Part shown: piece after piece, positions 38,194 through 46,244 of the stretch | Layout: each line of letters starts with the position of its first letter | Numbering within the stretch: position 1 is the first letter of the stretch | From: Verrucomicrobiota bacterium | GTDB lineage: Bacteria > Verrucomicrobiota > Verrucomicrobiia > CAIQCK01 | Direction: 5' to 3' | Assembly: GCA_026397915.1 (NCBI GenBank) | Contig: JAPLTX010000047.1 | Coordinates: forward strand, 62,001 to 126,000 | Length of the DNA: 64,000 bases | Position numbers and translations under genes: made by a program | The notes under the pieces: model-generated | What the model was told of the DNA's origin: nothing | Seen by the model: the letters and a program-made list of their open reading frames with translations, nothing else | Database searches by the model: none

Positions 38194-39116
38194 CAGTCTC
38201 GCGCCTCCCGCGGCCCGAACCATCGCGCCTTCCACTCCTGCCAATCCACATCCAACAACCGGTCCACCGCCAGCATCAGCGCAATCGCCGGGATGAACAC
38301 CAGGAACGTTGAAAACTTGTCGAATGCCCCGATCGCTTCCTGTCCCATCAGGTTGCCCACCACCGCCGACGATGTCACCCGCACCAGATTGCCCACCATC
38401 GCCAGCGGCACCGCCGACGCCACCAGCACCCAACGCTGCCATTGCCGCTGCCGCGTCACGTAACCGTAAATCGTCGCCAGCGTCACCAGCGCGATCAGCG
38501 AGTTGATCCCGCTGCACGCGTCCGCCACCTCCAGTTGAAACCGCCCGTGCGGCACCGAGAAGATTTGCGCGCCGCTGCGCTCCACATGCACGCCGCCCAT
38601 GTTCAGCAACACCGTGGACAGCGCCGACACAAAACGCTTCAGCGGATTCGTCAGGTCCGCCACGAAGTTCAGCGGCACCGCGAACAACAAAAACCCCACC
38701 GGAAACATCAGCCGTTTGCCCACCTGCCATCCCCACAGATACAGCGGCGCGGCCCACACCATCAGGATCAGCGACACCATCGTCAACCGCCACAGCGACG
38801 TCTTGTGTCCCACCCAATAAATCACCAGCGCCAGCGCCACCAGCCACGCCGCCCAGTCCGCCGTCTGGCGCGTCGCGCCCAGCAGTTCCTGCCGCTGCCG
38901 CCACAACAACCACACCGACACCGCCGGGATCAGCGGCGCGTGCGAATACATGAAATCCGGCCCGCGCAGATACCCGACATACTCCGCCCACCAACTGTCG
39001 TTGCCGAAATACAGAAACCAGACCAGACCCGCCGCCAGCGCCCCGAGCAGACAATTCAACTGCGTCTGCCGGTCGCGGAAATCCAGCGTCATCGAGGATA
39101 GCTTCTTTTCATCCAT
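38193..39116 (-). CDS. Exosortase (EpsH family)
   Basis: A predicted inner-membrane transpeptidase-like protease that processes PEP-CTERM tails. The 307-residue chain has about eight hydrophobic helices. The active-site Cys is Cys201 in ADACSGINSL and the conserved Arg is Arg246 in GNLVRVTSS. Where most exosortases have a catalytic His in a HD-type motif before the last helix, this one reads GAFDKFSTF, with Asp266 at the expected place. Its own locus also encodes EpsI and a sugar transferase. The PEP-CTERM protein at 1.3-4.7 kb is a likely substrate. Confidence 0.9.
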   Translation of the reverse strand: MDEKKLSSMTLDFRDRQTQLNCLLGALAAGLVWFLYFGNDSWWAEYVGYLRGPDFMYSHAPLIPAVSVWLLWRQRQELLGATRQTADWAAWLVALALVIYWVGHKTSLWRLTMVSLILMVWAAPLYLWGWQVGKRLMFPVGFLLFAVPLNFVADLTNPLKRFVSALSTVLLNMGGVHVERSGAQIFSVPHGRFQLEVADACSGINSLIALVTLATIYGYVTRQRQWQRWVLVASAVPLAMVGNLVRVTSSAVVGNLMGQEAIGAFDKFSTFLVFIPAIALMLAVDRLLDVDWQEWKARWFGPREARD

Positions 39117-39213
39117 ACAGCGGACCGCACACTAACACGCCTCCCCGCTCCGAGGCAACGGGCGCGGGAGAAGAACTGCTGACCGGATTCCGCCTGTCTG
39201 TGCCTTGGAAACA

Positions 39214-39247
39214 GAAAAGCCCCGCATCTTTCGACGCGAGGCTTTTC
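39214..39247 (-). terminator. Intrinsic terminator of the 41.4-39.4 kb gene run
   Basis: On the minus strand GAAAAGCCTCGC and GCGGGGCTTTTC flank a 10-nt loop, and TGTTT follows the T-rich end of the stem. It lies about 165 bp after the stop codon of the gene ending at 39413 and about 100 bp before the exosortase gene. The structure is nearly symmetric and could work in both directions. Confidence 0.65.
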
Positions 39248-39412
39248 GGGGCGACGCAAAACGCCAACCCGGCTCGTCCCGCCGGCGGGAAGACTCGCGT
39301 GGCAGGAGGGGTAGGAAGGGCCGCGCGAGTGGCGTCCTGCGAAAATGTTCAAAGCGTCTATTTCATGATCTCATTCAGCTTTGTCGCCATCGTTGTCGGT
39401 TCTGTGGTGAGT

Positions 39413-39859
39413 TCAGAACGAAAAGTAGTGTGCCTGTATCGCTTTCAGGACGATCTTCGGAGGGGTGGAAAGCGGTTCGCCGCTGGGCGCGTAGAGGACA
39501 AAACGAAACTGCCTTTCTTCACCGGGTTGGATGGCTCCGGCGAGGCTCTGTGGTTGTTGCGTCAGAAACTGCCCATCCTTGCCATAGAGTTCGGCCAACA
39601 CCTCTACGCTCTGCCAATCGTGTTTGCCCGCATTGCTGACCTTGGCGAGAACATTGATGTTATCTTGCGCGACGCGCGTATTCACGATGGCGACGACAAG
39701 GTCTTTTCTATAATCCCCCTTCGGTCGCCACTGATACCCCATAATGACGATCAGCGGGAGGAACGCCATCAGCGACCAGATCCAACTCCACTTTCCCCAA
39801 CCGAAGTTTAGATTGGTGATTTCCGCGCCACAGTTCGAGCATTTCAGTTTGGTATTCAT
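39413..39859 (-). CDS. Small membrane protein with N-terminal CxxC and FxLYD-like domain
   Basis: A 148-residue protein. Residues 1-15 carry a single zinc-ribbon-like knuckle (KCSNCGAEI). One hydrophobic helix follows (WIWSLMAFLPLIVIMGY). The C-terminal domain, INVLAKVSNAGKHDWQSVEVLAELYGKDG through PGEERQFRFVLYA (split), resembles the extracytoplasmic FxLYD type. The ATG at 39859 was preferred to one five codons upstream because it gives the CxxC-first layout. Last in a four-gene minus-strand run. Function unknown. Confidence 0.65.
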   Translation of the reverse strand: MNTKLKCSNCGAEITNLNFGWGKWSWIWSLMAFLPLIVIMGYQWRPKGDYRKDLVVAIVNTRVAQDNINVLAKVSNAGKHDWQSVEVLAELYGKDGQFLTQQPQSLAGAIQPGEERQFRFVLYAPSGEPLSTPPKIVLKAIQAHYFSF

Positions 39860-39877
39860 GACGGCTTTCCTCATTCC

Positions 39878-40138
39878 TTACTTCTTCGTTTTCTTTTCCG
39901 CCTCCGTGCGCTTGACGATTTCCTGTGACTCCGGATGCTGGCAAAATTGGCCGTGACCGAATCTCAGCGCGTGGCGGCAATGGCTCGCGTTGTGCACCAA
40001 GCAGTCCACGAGGCTGGCAGCTATCTGTTTGGCGCGGCAGAGGGCTGGGTCAGGTAGTGTGCGATGAGCATGGTGATGCTCCGGTTTTGCGGCGGGGTGA
40101 TGGTTCTCGTTCATCCGGGTGACCGCTATCGGCGGCAT
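39878..40138 (-). CDS. Small His/Cys-rich protein of unknown function
   Basis: An 86-residue product beginning immediately after the upstream stop codon (TAA then ATG). The N-terminus is His-rich (NENHHPAAKPEHHHAHR). The rest has Cys/His pairs (DCLVHNASHCRHAL, GQFCQHPES) that could bind metal, and ends in a Lys/Glu tail. No known family recognised. Support comes from tight spacing to both neighbours. A spurious frame cannot be fully excluded. Confidence 0.45.
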   Translation of the reverse strand: MPPIAVTRMNENHHPAAKPEHHHAHRTLPDPALCRAKQIAASLVDCLVHNASHCRHALRFGHGQFCQHPESQEIVKRTEAEKKTKK

Positions 40139-40630
40139 TTACTTCGCTGCGGGCTTCTTGCCGACCAGGTCGCTTTCCTTGAACTTGAATTGCTTGATGT
40201 CGTCTTTGGGATAGACCGACGCCGCGACCGTCTCCTTGTCTCCAAAGACCACGACGCAGTATTTCCACTTGTTCTTGCCTCGCTGGACGTTTGGATGAAC
40301 GGCGAAATAGATGGTGCTCTTCTTGCCCGGCTTGTAGGCGGCCGGCGTGGAGACGGATTGGCCGTCCCCGAACGACACCTGCGAGGGCCGCGAGCTTTCC
40401 AACACCATCTCGCGCTCCTTGTTGAAGAAATACGCCTTGAGGATGGGCGTGGTGGTGCCGATGTCCTCCAGGACTCTCAACACCACCTCCACGCAGGGCG
40501 TATTATACTGCCACGAGTTGTTGACGGTCGCGTATTGGCTCGAGGTGTGCATGGCGCTGATTTCGTAGCGGTCAGCCGCAGTTGATGCGACTGCCATGAG
40601 CAGCACGAGCGCAGCGATTGAAACTTTCAT
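40139..40630 (-). CDS. Secreted protein of unknown function
   Basis: A 163-residue protein with a signal peptide (MKVSIAALVLLMAVASTAA, cleavage near 20). The mature part is beta-rich with ATVNNSWQYNTPCVEVVLRV, ILKAYFFNKEREMV and YFAVHPNVQRGKNKWKYCVVVFG-like segments and two Cys that might pair. No family named. GGAG lies at good spacing before the ATG at 40630. First of three tightly spaced minus-strand genes; a fourth lies 90 bp upstream. Confidence 0.7.
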   Translation of the reverse strand: MKVSIAALVLLMAVASTAADRYEISAMHTSSQYATVNNSWQYNTPCVEVVLRVLEDIGTTTPILKAYFFNKEREMVLESSRPSQVSFGDGQSVSTPAAYKPGKKSTIYFAVHPNVQRGKNKWKYCVVVFGDKETVAASVYPKDDIKQFKFKESDLVGKKPAAK

Positions 40631-40723
40631 TGTTATTCTCCTGTTTGTGTCTGCCATCTTTCTTCGCGGCCCCGGCGGGCGTTCACTCCCGCCGGGGCGC
40701 GTTGATTCTACGTGGCTGCTTTC

Positions 40724-41425
40724 CTACGCGACTCTGCACTGGGCGATGTCGCTCCAGGGGCTCCAGCCGTTGGGGCCGAGGGCGGCGAAGCGGAAGTAGG
40801 TCATCACGCCTGGCGTCAGGCCGCCTTGGGTGAAGCTGCTCTTGGTGCCTTCGTAGCCCAGTTGCCACGGGCCGTCGCGGTTGACGGCGTATTCGCCCTT
40901 GTAGCTGCTGGCGCCGGTCACTTTGTGGCACTGGCCGTCCACGGCGCCTTCGGCGTCGCTGCGGGTGACGGCGAAGTCCGCGGGGGCGGGCAGGTCGCCA
41001 ACCGGCTCGTAGGCGCTCTTGAGCGGCATCTGGGTGGTGCCGAGTTTGACGGGATCGCGGGTGACGGTCTCGCAATCCTTCTTCGCGCCGTTCAGCTCGG
41101 TCTTGATGTCCTCGACCGCGGCATCCACGGCGTCGTCGGCGGTCGTCTGGGCAGCCGCAGCCACGGCCTGGTTGGTGAGGGTGGTATCGTAGGCGGTGAT
41201 TTTGGTTCCCAACGCCGTGGCGCGCGCGGCGCTATCGGGGAAGTTGGGGTTGTTGGTGAGGCCCGCTTTGGCATCCACCGCCATTTGGCGGATTTGAGCG
41301 GGAGTTTTCTGAGCGAACTTGAATGCGATCTCGGCCATTCGTCCTTTCAGTCCGTCCCCCGATGGCGCGCGTGCCGCCTCGTAATAATCTTCTCCGTAGA
41401 CGGCTTCACCATAGATGTTCGCCAT
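40724..41425 (-). CDS. Hypothetical protein with C-terminal fibronectin III-like domain
   Basis: A 233-residue protein without a signal peptide. An Ala-rich helical part (about 25-110) precedes a beta domain (about 145-233) with GLTPGVMTYFRFAALGPNGWSPW (split as GLTPGVMTYFRFAALG and PNGWSPW) typical of the final strands of a fibronectin type III fold. The frame is open upstream through the entire 21-bp array up to 41914, but I start at MANIYGEAVYG because the array has no independent sign of being coding. Function unknown. Confidence 0.6.
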   Translation of the reverse strand: MANIYGEAVYGEDYYEAARAPSGDGLKGRMAEIAFKFAQKTPAQIRQMAVDAKAGLTNNPNFPDSAARATALGTKITAYDTTLTNQAVAAAAQTTADDAVDAAVEDIKTELNGAKKDCETVTRDPVKLGTTQMPLKSAYEPVGDLPAPADFAVTRSDAEGAVDGQCHKVTGASSYKGEYAVNRDGPWQLGYEGTKSSFTQGGLTPGVMTYFRFAALGPNGWSPWSDIAQCRVA

Positions 41426-41540
41426 AAGAAGAGGGACCCTTAGTTTCGGCGCATCATGCGCCTTCGCCTCACCCTTGCAATATAAATCCGCAGGTGTTTT
41501 CCCGCAGTGTGCCGGCGGCGGGATTGGGTCGTGACTCCGC

Positions 41541-41845
41541 GAAAAAGTGCCCTGTGCCGCGCAAAAACTCCCGTGCGTTCGCAGACAACTCTCATGGCCC
41601 GCGCCAACACTCTCATGGGTTCGGAAAAAACTCTCCTGTGCCGCGCCAACACTCCCATGGGTTTGGAAAAAACTCTCGTGGGTCAGCAAAAAACTCACAT
41701 GGATTCGGAAAACACTCTCGTGGTTTGGAGATAAACTCCCGTGGGTTCGCAAACAACTCACATGTCCCGCGCCAACACTCTCATGGGTTCGGAAAAAACT
41801 CACATGGGTTGGCGAAAAACTCTCCTGTGTTTTGAAAAACCAAGT
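41541..41845. repeat. Tandem array, 21-bp period, about 14 units
   Basis: Between the genes at 41425 (minus) and 42022 (plus). Units align at a 21-bp step, each with an AACACT or AAAACT opening, a CATGGG or CGTGGG middle and TTCGGAA or a CCGCGCC ending. Two types alternate irregularly. Decayed edges merge into T- and A-rich sequence after 41845. The minus frame through it is open and would give a heptad of the THESFFR type in frame with the downstream gene. Apart from this array and the promoter near 41960, I see nothing else in 41426-42021. Confidence 0.85.
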
Positions 41846-41949
41846 GAGTTTTTGGCGGCCCCAGGTGATTTTTGGGGGCGAATTCACGAAGGTTTTTGCC
41901 GCAATACCCGACAAAGCCGATATTTAAGCCGCTTTTCCCAAAAAACAGC

Positions 41950-41977
41950 TTGTTTGGTCAAAAAACGACACTATTCT
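41950..41977 (+). promoter_or_regulatory. Possible promoter for the collagen-like gene
   Basis: TTGTTT (41950-41955) and TATTCT (41972-41977) have a 16-bp spacer in an AT-rich stretch that stands out from the surroundings, 45 bp before the ATG. Confidence 0.4.
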
Positions 41978-42021
41978 CCGCCTAGGACTCCGAACCCATC
42001 ATTCCAACCGAGGAACCAACC

Positions 42022-42435
42022 ATGTCCTTCCACCCCGACCTGCCCGTCAACGGCACCAAGACCGATGCCAACCTCCTGCGCGAAAACTTCAACGCCCTCA
42101 ACGACAAGATAGACGCCGTGCCGGCCGGGCCTCCCGGTCCGGCGGGTGAAAAAGGAGAAAAAGGCGATCAGGGAGAACCGGGACCAGCCGGTCCCGCAGG
42201 CGCCGACTCCACCGTGCCCGGTCCCGCAGGCGAGCCTGGACCCGCAGGCTCGCAAGGACCAGCGGGCGAAGTTTCCCTGACACAACTTTCCGACGCCATC
42301 AACGGCACGCCGCGCAACGTGGACGGCCTCGGCACGCTCGACATCGTCATCAGCGACCCGCCCACGCAGGGCGAAGTCCAACTCCTCCTCGACAACTACA
42401 ACGCCCTCATCCGCGGCCTGAAGCGGAACATCTGA
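42022..42435 (+). CDS. Short collagen-like (Gly-X-Y) protein
   Basis: A 137-residue protein. A short helical N-terminus ([20 protein letters not shown]) precedes 18 or so Gly-X-Y triplets (about 38-87; [19 protein letters not shown] and repeats). A C-terminal cap of about 50 residues ends [20 protein letters not shown]. There is no signal peptide or anchor. Similar short collagen-like proteins occur in phage tail fibres and bacterial surfaces. GAGGA precedes the ATG. A fragment resembling the last 25 codons lies 210 bp downstream. Confidence 0.75.
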   Translation: MSFHPDLPVNGTKTDANLLRENFNALNDKIDAVPAGPPGPAGEKGEKGDQGEPGPAGPAGADSTVPGPAGEPGPAGSQGPAGEVSLTQLSDAINGTPRNVDGLGTLDIVISDPPTQGEVQLLLDNYNALIRGLKRNI

Positions 42436-42437
42436 GG

Positions 42438-42491
42438 CTGTAGCGTCGGCCGTCTCGCCCGAGTGCGTTGTAGTGTCGGGTCTCGCCCGAG
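42438..42491. repeat. Two partial arms of the CGGCCG palindrome family
   Basis: CTGTAGCGTCGGCCGTCTCG (from about 42439) and TTGTAGTGTCGGGTCTCG (from about 42469) are degenerate copies of the terminal arm of the element that starts at 42497. They follow the collagen-like stop codon directly. Three left ends in a row suggest repeated insertion or local duplication. Confidence 0.6.
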
Positions 42492-42496
42492 TGTCC

Positions 42497-42589
42497 TGTA
42501 GAGTCGGCCGTCTCGGCCGACAGGACTTCTCTAATGCGAAACAGGATTCAAACGCTGCGGTTGCTCGGCCGAGACGGCCGACCCTACAA
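42497..42589. mobile_element. 93-bp inverted-repeat (MITE-like) element, copy 2 (reversed)
   Basis: In reverse orientation this matches the element at 30552-30646: arms TGTAGAGTCGGCCGTCTCGG and its inverted partner ending at 42589, with the same centre words GCGAAACAGGATTCAAACG and CGGTTGCTC. The flank beyond 42589 again contains a degenerate TGAAG/TTCAT tract. No transposase frame is present. Confidence 0.75.
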
Positions 42590-42641
42590 AGCGATGAAGC
42601 CTTTCACCCTTCACTCCGCGTTCCTTCATTCGCCGCGCCGC

Positions 42642-42716
42642 GACCCGCCGACACCAAGCGAGATGCAGGCCGTGGCGAACAAGACGCACGAGTTGATTCA
42701 GGCGATGAGGAGATAG
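42642..42716 (+). pseudogene. 3' fragment resembling the end of the collagen-like gene
   Basis: Twenty-five codons, DPPTPSEMQAVANKTHELIQ then AMRR and a stop, match the spacing of the last 27 codons of the gene at 42022 (DPPT, E, Q, N, LI and a basic end at equivalent places). No start or upstream coding sequence is present. It looks like the leftover 3' end of a paralogue, with the repeat cluster at 42438-42589 between. The match is short and could be chance. Confidence 0.4.
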
Positions 42717-42728
42717 AACCTCGCGACG

Positions 42729-43214
42729 CTACTCAATTGACGAACCACAGTCGCCGGCAATGCTGGCAACCAGGGGGAGTTTCAGGAATTCTTTCAGCAA
42801 GGACTTTGCATGTTGCTTTTCGGCTTCGCTGGCCATTGAAGCATCGAGCGCAGAGATAATCGTCTGGATAGAACCCTCAACAGTCTGGACGTTCTGGTCA
42901 CCAATTTGAACATGCGTGGAGTTTCGCACTTCTACGTGCTGGAAGTTAATCTGGAGAGTAGAGCCAGCGCCGTTGCTCTCCACAACGTCAATTCCATACG
43001 CTGTTATTGTTCCCCAGCAGTGATAGCCTGTGCAATCGCCTTGCATTTTTATCAAGCCATGCTCCGCCAACTGTGAGCATATTCGAAAGATCTCGGGATG
43101 ACTTATGGGGAAGTCGAAATCCGAAGGCTGGAGAAAGACGTCTTCACCTAAAGGTGCCTTTCGTTGGTCGTAGTGCTTCTGAAGGATTATTGCCCGAAGT
43201 TCGTTGTCCTTCAT
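42729..43214 (-). CDS. Orphan protein, paralogue 2 of a tandem pair
   Basis: A 161-residue protein. The N-terminal part (MKDNELRAIILQKHYDQRK through FRICSQLAEHGLIKMQ) has the helix pattern of a winged helix. A glycine-poor linker with TITAYGIDVVESNG follows. A short strand-rich stretch has HVEVRNSTHVQIGDQNVQ, and the helical C-terminus has AEKQHAKSLLKEFLKLPLV. The gene at 43246 has the same layout. Base composition is lower in GC than its neighbours. The start is the ATG at 43214. Function unknown. Confidence 0.65.
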   Translation of the reverse strand: MKDNELRAIILQKHYDQRKAPLGEDVFLQPSDFDFPISHPEIFRICSQLAEHGLIKMQGDCTGYHCWGTITAYGIDVVESNGAGSTLQINFQHVEVRNSTHVQIGDQNVQTVEGSIQTIISALDASMASEAEKQHAKSLLKEFLKLPLVASIAGDCGSSIE

Positions 43215-43245
43215 GTTTGATGTTGCGCCCTGATACAGACAGCCT

Positions 43246-43776
43246 TTACGACTCTTTCTCGATGGCATTGATTAGCGCTTCAATCCCCGGCACGAGACGC
43301 ACGAGGATCGCTTTAACAAGCGGGTGCTTTAAGAAAGCAATGAGACGAGATTTCGCCTCTCGTTTTTCGGTATCCGTTACGGTTGAACCGTTGATTGCCG
43401 CAACCAACCTACCGACATCAATGTTGACTCCCTGGACATTGCCATTGCCAACTTGGATGTTTTGGGAGTTCGTAACTTGAATGCTTTGGTCAATGTGTTT
43501 GAAACTGATGTTTAATGGAGCGCCAACACCACCGTTCTCTACGACGTCAACCCCATTCGCCACAATCTGCGCGGTTCCAGTCACCGTTCTGCCGGTGTGG
43601 TCTTTGACTGGTTGCCAACGAATCAAATTGTGGTCGCCTAATTGGTCGCAGATTCGTGCTGCTTCTTCGCCTGAGATGCCATCGGTGAAATCCGCGCCAC
43701 GAACTCGAATCCATCCACGGTGCCGCTCATCGTAAAGTCTCTTAAGCACTAAGCCTCTTATTTCATTGTCATTCAT
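43246..43776 (-). CDS. Orphan protein, paralogue 1 of a tandem pair
   Basis: A 176-residue protein, co-directional with and 31 bp upstream of its paralogue. It shares MNDNEIRGLVLKRLYDER, ARICDQLGDHNLIRWQ, IVANGVDVVENGG, HIDQSIQVTNSQNIQVGNGN and EKREAKSRLIAFLKHPLV. The layout suggests a winged-helix-like domain, a short parallel-strand stretch and a C-terminal helix. It has no signal peptide. Low GC and pairwise duplication hint at an accessory or acquired module, but no partner toxin, nuclease or NTPase is adjacent. Function unknown. Confidence 0.65.
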   Translation of the reverse strand: MNDNEIRGLVLKRLYDERHRGWIRVRGADFTDGISGEEAARICDQLGDHNLIRWQPVKDHTGRTVTGTAQIVANGVDVVENGGVGAPLNISFKHIDQSIQVTNSQNIQVGNGNVQGVNIDVGRLVAAINGSTVTDTEKREAKSRLIAFLKHPLVKAILVRLVPGIEALINAIEKES

Positions 43777-43869
43777 GGCATCAGTCTTCCTTCTCCGCCT
43801 TCGCGAACAGGTTTGTTTGTGGGGCGCCAAGCAGGTTGTCCCCAAAGAGCAATCGCTTCATGCTTGCGC

Positions 43870-43897
43870 AGTGTAACAGAGCGGGCGGCGGGGTCAA
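43870..43897 (-). promoter_or_regulatory. Promoter for the tandem paralogue pair
   Basis: On the minus strand, TTGACC (43897-43892) and TACACT (43875-43870) have a 16-bp spacer and an extended TGT ahead of the -10. It is divergent from the glycosidase-like gene, whose own -10 region repeats the word TGTTACACT. Confidence 0.5.
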
Positions 43898-43927
43898 TGG
43901 CGGGGCTGTTCAAGAAGGGCGGCGCTT

Positions 43928-43935
43928 GTTACACT
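43928..43935 (+). promoter_or_regulatory. Extended -10 for the glycosidase-like gene
   Basis: TGTTACACT with TACACT at 43930-43935 gives a start of transcription about 27 nt before the ATG. The -35 candidate (TGTTCA, 17 bp upstream) is weak. Confidence 0.35.
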
Positions 43936-43967
43936 ATCAACAGCCAAACAACTCGAAGGAGAATGCC

Positions 43968-46115
43968 ATGAAACCGATGGAAGAACGATTGGGCTGCTTG
44001 AGTTTGAGTTCTGTGCTCGCTCTCTGTTTGTTGTGTCTGTTTCCCGCTCGCACCGCCCGGGCGCTGGAGTTTCCAGGTCCCGATCCGCAGCAGGCAAAGG
44101 GGATGGTGGACAACAACCGGTTTGTGCTGGAGAACGAGGTGATTCGCTGCGAATGGATGACGGGCGGCGGACGGCTCAAGCCGGTGTGTGTGGAGGACAA
44201 GCTCTCGAAGACGACGTTGAGCCTCGGCGACGGCGAGTGTTTCCGGTTCGTCGTGGCGCGAACGCCGGCCTCGGACGGGCGGACGGTGCGCGCGTCGGAA
44301 CTCCAGATCGTGGGCAGGCCAAAGCTGACGGTGCTCAAGCCGGTGTCCGGTTCGCGGCGGCTGGCGGAGCGGCGCGGCGGGCGGCAGATAGCCGTGGAGC
44401 TTGCGTCGGCGGACGGGAATCTCAAGCTGCAATGGCGGGCGGTGCTGCGCGATGGCTCGAACTATGTGCGGCAACATCTGCTGATCTCGGCGAAGCGCGA
44501 GTCGGTGGAGCTACAGGAGTTGGCGCTGGTGGATGTGTTCGTGCCGAACGCGGCGGTGGCGGGGAGCGTGGACGGTTCGCCGGTGGTGGCGGGGAATTTC
44601 TTCTTCGGCTGCGAAAGTCCGCTGTCGAAAAGCACGGTAACGGTTGCGCAGCCACGGACGCTGGTGCGCAGCGGTCTTGTCAGCAACGTGCCGGTCGAGG
44701 CGGCCAGGGCGGTGGAGCATTCGAGCGTGGTGGGCGTGGTGCCAGAGGGACAACTCCGGCGCGGGTTTCTCTACTACATCGAGCGGGAACGGCCGCAGCC
44801 TTACCACACGTTCCTGCACTACAACTGCGGCTACCAGGTCGGCGCCGAGTTCTGGCGCGTTCGCCGCTACGGCAAGCCGGAGGAGTTCGAGCGGTTCGTG
44901 GACGGCCAGGAGAAACTGTGGCTGGAGTTGATGGACGTGTTTGGCCTCGAACTGGTGGAGAAACGCGGCGTGGTGCTGGACTCGTTTGTCCACGACCACG
45001 CGTGGGACGACGTGAGCCGGGTCTGGCAGTTTCATCGCGGCTTTGCGCGCGGGCTGGCGCCGGAGCAAGCGGCGGCCAGCAAATATCACTCGGCGGTCGG
45101 TATCTGGTTCAGTCCGTGGGGCGGCTACTCCGGTCGGGCCAAGCGCGTCGAGGCGGGGCAGCAGCAGGGTTTTGAGACGAGCAAGAACGGGCTGACGCTG
45201 GCCGGGCCGCGCTATTACGAACGGTTTCGCGAGGCGTGCGTCGGCATGGTGCGCGATTACGGCGTGAACTATTTCAAGTTCGATGGTTTCGGCGCGGGTA
45301 ACAGCAAGGATGGCGCAGGGCCGATGGCGGGCGATGTGGAGGCGTTGCTGCGGCTGCACGACGAACTTCGTGTCCTCAAGCCGGATGTATTTTTGAATCC
45401 GACGACCGGCACGTGGCCGTCGCCGTTCTGGATGCTGTGGGCCGACTCGATCTGGCGGCAGGAGAGCGATGCGGGCTTTCTCGGTAAAGGCAGTGACCGC
45501 CAGCAATGGCTGACGTATCGCGACAACGCGACGTTCCACGCCACGGTCCAGCGTGGGCCGCTCTGCCCAATCAGTTCGCTGATGTTGCACGGGATCATGA
45601 TTCACAAATACGCGTTCAAAAACCCGTATGATCCGAAGAGCCGCGGCGTCAGTTGTGTGCCGGCGGACCTCGTTGCGGAGATCCGGTCCTACTTCGCGAC
45701 TGGCACCTGCATGCAGGAGTTGCACATTGATCCGAGCCTGATGACGGCGACGCTGTGGGACGTGCTGGCCGAGGCGGCGAAGTGGAGCCGCTCCAACGCC
45801 GAGGTGCTTGCGGACACACATTGGGTCGGTGGCGATCCGGCGAAGGGCGAAGTTTATGGCTGGGCGTCGTGGTCGAAGCGGAAGGGGATTCTGGCATTGC
45901 GCAATCCCAGCGATCAAGCGGCCGTGGTTGAGGTGGACGCGGGGAAGGTGTTCGAGCTGCCCGCCGGAGCGCCGCGTCAATACACGCTCAAGAGCCCGTG
46001 GAAAGAAGACGCCGTTAAAACGGCGATCACCGTCAAGGCCGGCGAGCCGTATCAGTTCAAGCTGCAACCGTTCGAGGTGCTCGTGTGGGACGCTACGCCA
46101 GCGCGGCAGCGGTGA
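43968..46115 (+). CDS. Secreted TIM-barrel glycosidase-like protein
   Basis: A 715-residue protein with a signal peptide (LSLSSVLALCLLCLFPARTARA). The N-terminal 300 residues form a beta-sandwich-like region. A barrel follows with WFSPWGGYSG, VNYFKFDGFGAGN (Asp as a candidate nucleophile), and a C-terminal small beta domain (ILALRNPSDQAAVVEV). The arrangement resembles alpha-galactosidase-like clans (GH36 type). Related proteins are often auto-labelled enterotoxin in Verrucomicrobiota, a label I do not support. The ATG at 43968 has AAGGAG 8 bases upstream. Substrate unknown; a role in polysaccharide or mucin-like glycan use is inferred. Confidence 0.65.
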   Translation: MKPMEERLGCLSLSSVLALCLLCLFPARTARALEFPGPDPQQAKGMVDNNRFVLENEVIRCEWMTGGGRLKPVCVEDKLSKTTLSLGDGECFRFVVARTPASDGRTVRASELQIVGRPKLTVLKPVSGSRRLAERRGGRQIAVELASADGNLKLQWRAVLRDGSNYVRQHLLISAKRESVELQELALVDVFVPNAAVAGSVDGSPVVAGNFFFGCESPLSKSTVTVAQPRTLVRSGLVSNVPVEAARAVEHSSVVGVVPEGQLRRGFLYYIERERPQPYHTFLHYNCGYQVGAEFWRVRRYGKPEEFERFVDGQEKLWLELMDVFGLELVEKRGVVLDSFVHDHAWDDVSRVWQFHRGFARGLAPEQAAASKYHSAVGIWFSPWGGYSGRAKRVEAGQQQGFETSKNGLTLAGPRYYERFREACVGMVRDYGVNYFKFDGFGAGNSKDGAGPMAGDVEALLRLHDELRVLKPDVFLNPTTGTWPSPFWMLWADSIWRQESDAGFLGKGSDRQQWLTYRDNATFHATVQRGPLCPISSLMLHGIMIHKYAFKNPYDPKSRGVSCVPADLVAEIRSYFATGTCMQELHIDPSLMTATLWDVLAEAAKWSRSNAEVLADTHWVGGDPAKGEVYGWASWSKRKGILALRNPSDQAAVVEVDAGKVFELPAGAPRQYTLKSPWKEDAVKTAITVKAGEPYQFKLQPFEVLVWDATPARQR

Positions 46116-46244
46116 ACCTTATTCCGTCGCGGAATCAGGCGGAACCTCGCAAGACGCAACTTTGCCGCAGCCGGGGTGTTTGAACTATCAGCCCGGCTCG
46201 ATTGCCGGGGCCAGCAGACAACCAACTACAAGAAAGATATAGAA

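Noticed and set aside
44511..46067. 518-codon minus-strand frame over the glycosidase-like gene
   Set aside because: The plus-strand gene has a signal peptide, ribosome-binding site and family-like motifs; the reverse frame has none.
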